A stretch of 5,455 nucleotides of DNA from Lysobacteraceae bacterium. Lineage in GTDB: Bacteria; Pseudomonadota; Gammaproteobacteria; Xanthomonadales; Xanthomonadaceae. The stretch is from the NCBI GenBank assembly GCA_003449195.1, contig DMID01000191.1, positions 1 through 5,455 of the forward strand, written 5' to 3'. Below are positions 4,165 through 5,455 of this stretch, piece by piece. The notes under the pieces are model-generated. The model searched no databases. It saw nothing but the letters and a program-made list of their open reading frames with translations, and was not told the DNA's origin. The position numbers and the translations under genes are program-made. Positions within the stretch are counted from its first letter, which is position 1; the number at the start of each line of letters is the position of its first letter.

Positions 4165-5455
4165 TCACTTCTTCTTCGGCAGGTACAGGTCGGTGATGGT
4201 GCCGTCGAATACCTCGGCCGCCATCGCCACCGTCTCGCTCAGCGTGGGATGCGGGTGGATGGTGTGGCCGATGTCGCCGGCCTCGGCGCCCATTTCCACC
4301 GCCAGCGCGACCTCGGCGATCAGGTCGCCGGCATGCACGCCGACGATGCCGCCGCCGATCACCCGCTCGGTTTCCTCGTCGAACACCAGCTTGGTGAAGC
4401 CCTCGCTGCGGCCGATGCCGGCCGCGCGCGCGGACGCGGCCCACGGGAACTTGCCAACGCCCACCTTCAAGCCCTTGGCCTTGGCTTCGGTTTCGGTGAC
4501 ACCCACCCATGCGATTTCCGGGTCGGTATAGGCCACCGACGGGATCACCCGGGCCACCCATTCCTTCTTCTCGCCGGCGGCGACTTCGGCCGCCAGCTTG
4601 CCCTCGTGCGTGGCCTTGTGCGCGAGCATCGGATTGCCGACCACGTCGCCGATGGCAAAGATGTGCGGCACGTTGGTGCGCATCTGCCGGTCCACCGGGA
4701 TGAAACCGCGGTCGGTCACGTTGACGCCGGCCTTGTCGGCGCCGATCTTCTTGCCGTTGGGCGCGCGCCCCACCGCCACCAGCACGCGGTCCCACGTGCC
4801 CGAGGCCAGCTCCGGCGCCCTGCCTTCCTCGGCGGCGAGGAAATGCACGGTGATGCCCTTCTTGCCGGCCTCCACCTTTTCGGCCTTGGTCTTCAGGTAC
4901 ACCGTCACGCCCTGCTTCTTCAGCCGGTCGGCCAGCGGCTTGACCAGGTCCTTGTCGGCACCTGGCATCAGCTGATCCATGAATTCGACCACCGTCACCT
5001 CGCTGCCCAGCGCGCGGTACACCGTGGCCATTTCCAGGCCGATGATGCCGCCGCCGACCACCAGCAGCTTCTTCGGCACGTCCTCCAGCGCCAGCGCGTC
5101 GGTGGAATCCATCACCCGCGGGTCGTCCCACGGGAAATTGGGCAGCTTCACCGCCTGCGAGCCGGCCGCGATGATGCATTGCTCGAAACGCAGCAGCTGC
5201 ACCTTGCCGTCGGCGCCGGTGATTTCCATCTCGTGCGGGGAGACGAACGCGGCCGTGCCCTGCACCGTGCGCACCTTGCGCTGTTTGGCCATGCCGGCCA
5301 GGCCCTTGGTGAACTGGCCCACCACCTTGTCCTGCTTGAATGCGCGCAGCTTGTCCAGGTCCACCTTCGGCGCGGCGAAGCTGATGCCGATCTCGCCGGC
5401 ATGCGCAGCCTCGTCGATCACCGCCGCCGCGTGCAGCAGCGCCTTGGACGGGATG
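4165..5455 (-). CDS. lpdA: Dihydrolipoamide dehydrogenase (E3), C-terminal ~429 residues, 5' end outside the window
   Basis: E3 flavoenzyme of the 2-oxo acid dehydrogenase complexes; it reoxidises the lipoyl dihydrolipoamide of E2 and passes electrons through FAD to NAD+. The visible part begins IPSKALLHAAAVIDEA, the segment right after the second redox cysteine of GxxCxxxxC; the last window base is the third base of that codon and is compatible with Cys. Counting from that Ile as 1: NAD-binding GGGIIG at 134-139, a second FAD contact FAIGDVVGNPM around 266-275, and the dimerisation domain ending in HPHPTLSE, with catalytic His402 and Glu407 (E. coli His444/Glu449). The text follows E. coli Lpd along its length (GLAGMAK, DSTDAL, RTNVPHIFAIGD, FPWAAS), pointing to the pyruvate dehydrogenase type. 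FAD GxGxxG and the redox disulfide are off-window, as would be any N-terminal lipoyl domain. It ends in KKK and is followed by a terminator-like hairpin. Confidence 0.96.
   Translation of the reverse strand, partial: IPSKALLHAAAVIDEAAHAGEIGISFAAPKVDLDKLRAFKQDKVVGQFTKGLAGMAKQRKVRTVQGTAAFVSPHEMEITGADGKVQLLRFEQCIIAAGSQAVKLPNFPWDDPRVMDSTDALALEDVPKKLLVVGGGIIGLEMATVYRALGSEVTVVEFMDQLMPGADKDLVKPLADRLKKQGVTVYLKTKAEKVEAGKKGITVHFLAAEEGRAPELASGTWDRVLVAVGRAPNGKKIGADKAGVNVTDRGFIPVDRQMRTNVPHIFAIGDVVGNPMLAHKATHEGKLAAEVAAGEKKEWVARVIPSVAYTDPEIAWVGVTETEAKAKGLKVGVGKFPWAASARAAGIGRSEGFTKLVFDEETERVIGGGIVGVHAGDLIAEVALAVEMGAEAGDIGHTIHPHPTLSETVAMAAEVFDGTITDLYLPKKK

Noticed and set aside
2643..4196. Long open frame of 517 codons on the plus strand, antisense to the amidohydrolase gene
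   Set aside because: It mirrors the amidohydrolase coding frame in GC-rich DNA and its product is rich in His, Arg, Gly and Ala with no recognisable domain or ribosome binding site. Long antisense frames are expected from high GC at third positions.
4148..5179. Minus-strand frame of 343 codons overlapping lpdA
   Set aside because: It is the +1 shadow of lpdA; the translation is Gly/Arg/His-rich, while the lpdA frame carries all the catalytic and cofactor motifs.

Overview
The window is an ordinary, dense, GC-rich bacterial chromosome segment in which every convincing gene lies on the minus strand, so transcription runs from high to low coordinates. Protein sequences (E. coli-like ATP synthase a, b and c subunits, a c subunit beginning MEFIAHVQS, an E. 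coli-type dihydrolipoamide dehydrogenase) together with the GC bias suggest a gammaproteobacterium, most likely of the Xanthomonadales (Xanthomonadaceae/Rhodanobacteraceae). That placement is inference from sequence resemblance, not from a search.

Layout in the direction of transcription: (1) 5455-4165, the C-terminal ~429 residues of dihydrolipoamide dehydrogenase (lpdA), cut by the window edge just after the redox-cysteine motif; (2) 4164-3996, a 169-nt spacer with a 12-bp terminator-like hairpin, a second GC hairpin and an 11-bp inverted repeat enclosing both; (3) 3995-2703, a secreted metal-dependent amidohydrolase with a signal peptide and a two-metal site set; (4) 2702-2364, a gene-free ~340-nt region holding an 11-bp hairpin, two inverted repeats and a strong extended -10 promoter (TATAAT at 2432-2427); (5) 2363 to 1, the start of the F-type ATP synthase operon in the classical order atpI-atpB-atpE-atpF-atpH, with atpH running off the low end (atpAGDC would be expected next).

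The ATP synthase genes encode the assembly protein AtpI, the Fo membrane sector (a, c, b) and the start of the delta stalk subunit. The key proton-path residues are all present (Arg209 in a, Asp63 in c, Arg36 in b), and the c subunit carries no Na+-binding pattern, so the enzyme should be proton-driven. lpdA belongs to the 2-oxo acid dehydrogenase complexes and supplies NADH upstream of the respiratory chain; the amidohydrolase has no obvious functional link to either neighbour.

I found no mobile element, CRISPR array, tRNA or rRNA, and no clear sign of a new biological system. The parts worth a second look are non-coding: a tandem heptamer array in front of atpE, paired inverted repeats upstream of the atp promoter, a possible 16-codon leader ORF overlapping the atpI start, and the nested inverted repeats between lpdA and the amidohydrolase gene.
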